Below the pieces are notes generated by a model. The model saw only the letters and a program-made list of their open reading frames with translations, was not told the origin of the DNA and did no database searches. A DNA stretch of 64,000 nt from CAUZIB01 sp963663925 (GTDB lineage: Bacteria > Acidobacteriota > Vicinamibacteria > Vicinamibacterales > UBA8438), in NCBI GenBank assembly GCA_965237405.1, contig OZ250139.1, forward strand, positions 4,030,001 to 4,094,000, read 5' to 3'. The translations under genes were made by a program, and so were the position numbers. This document shows, one piece after another, positions 63,821-64,000 of this stretch (the first letter of the stretch is position 1; each line of letters opens with the position of its first letter).

Positions 63821-64000
63821 AGATGACGATGCACTCGTGCAGTCGTGGCACACACGCGCTCGACGTGGATGGCTCAACCCGCCGTACTCGCGAACGTTTT
63901 TAAAGGCATTTATCCGAAAAGCCGCAGCCGAGCGCCTTCATGGATTCACGACCGTGATGCTGGTTCCGGCACGCACTGACACGAGAGCCTTCCATGACCA
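63810..64000 (+). CDS. phage-type DNA N6-adenine methyltransferase, partial
   Basis: The frame begins at ATG 63810, overlapping the DUF3631 stop by 11 bases, and is cut by the window end after 63 residues. GWLNPPYSRTFLKAFIRKAAAE contains the NPPY-type motif IV, and TTVMLVPARTDTRAFHD is the conserved next block of phage Dam-like methyltransferases. It would methylate adenine in the element's DNA. Confidence 0.8.
   Translation, partial: MKRKDDDALVQSWHTRARRGWLNPPYSRTFLKAFIRKAAAERLHGFTTVMLVPARTDTRAFHD

Noticed and set aside
1..64000. CRISPR array
   Set aside because: No series of regularly spaced short direct repeats was seen; the repeats found are pairs only.

Overview
This 64 kb window is GC-rich bacterial chromosome, most consistent with Acidobacteriota (Vicinamibacteria-like). 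That placement is an inference from gene content: a paired DUF1592/DUF1585 haem protein and Tat-exported DUF1552 protein followed by an ankyrin protein, an FG-GAP/ASPIC-UnbV secreted protein, a TonB receptor with a carboxypeptidase-regulatory N-terminus, a DUF5818 protein, a MauG/CcpA-type peroxidase and fragments of NHL and Ig-like secreted proteins. No rRNA or complete tRNA gene is visible.

Layout. 1-9.3 kb holds host-type genes: a broken NHL-repeat gene, a two-gene osmoprotectant ABC transporter (ATPase plus a permease fused to its binding protein), then the DUF1592 - DUF1552 - ankyrin operon. 9.3-20 kb is a scrap zone: a serine-recombinase tail, a phage HGG-type protein, a 3' half of tRNA-Leu, several IS elements, an intact DUF5131 + TcmP gene pair, an ArdC fragment, a truncated TonB receptor and a DUF6883/DUF4926 pair. 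20-28.7 kb holds an IS6 element and a phage-type module (integrase, DinB protein, large and small terminase, ParB-methyltransferase, a divergent zinc-finger protein), ending at a 3' half of tRNA-Arg. 28.9-31.6 kb has a small HTH operon, an unknown 124-residue gene and a group II intron-like RNA without a reverse transcriptase. 31.6-39.9 kb is again IS debris (IS5, IS1, IS30, IS3, IS21) around a DUF4405 membrane protein and a P4-type integrase. 40-42.5 kb has three exported or periplasmic host genes ending with a di-haem peroxidase. 42.6-53.6 kb is an IS cluster (IS91, IS5, an integrase-core IS, IS110, IS200, more IS5) around a site-2 protease and the C-terminal part of a DUF499 protein, a family linked to anti-phage clusters. 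53.7-59.3 kb has a ParE-type toxin-antitoxin pair, a conjugation-type ATPase fragment, a class-I glutamine amidotransferase, a P22-like portal fragment and a truncated integrase. 59.4-61.9 kb has a small basic protein and the FG-GAP protein. The right end (62-64 kb) starts an integrative-element operon: two operator-like palindromes, an AlpA-type regulator, a small protein, a DUF3631 ATPase and the start of a phage DNA adenine methyltransferase.

Main theme. At least eleven IS families occur here, many nested or truncated. Three IS5-type copies are essentially identical, intact and all exactly 1073 bp, so this element was active recently. Each of the three sits at the edge of a broken gene whose other half is absent, which suggests IS-driven deletions. 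Genes that look functional inside the accessory zones are the DUF5131/TcmP pair, the DUF6883/DUF4926 pair, the terminase-methyltransferase module, the HTH operon, the IS110 element with a candidate guide RNA, and the AlpA/DUF3631 island. Family assignments were made by eye from the translated sequence, not by database search.
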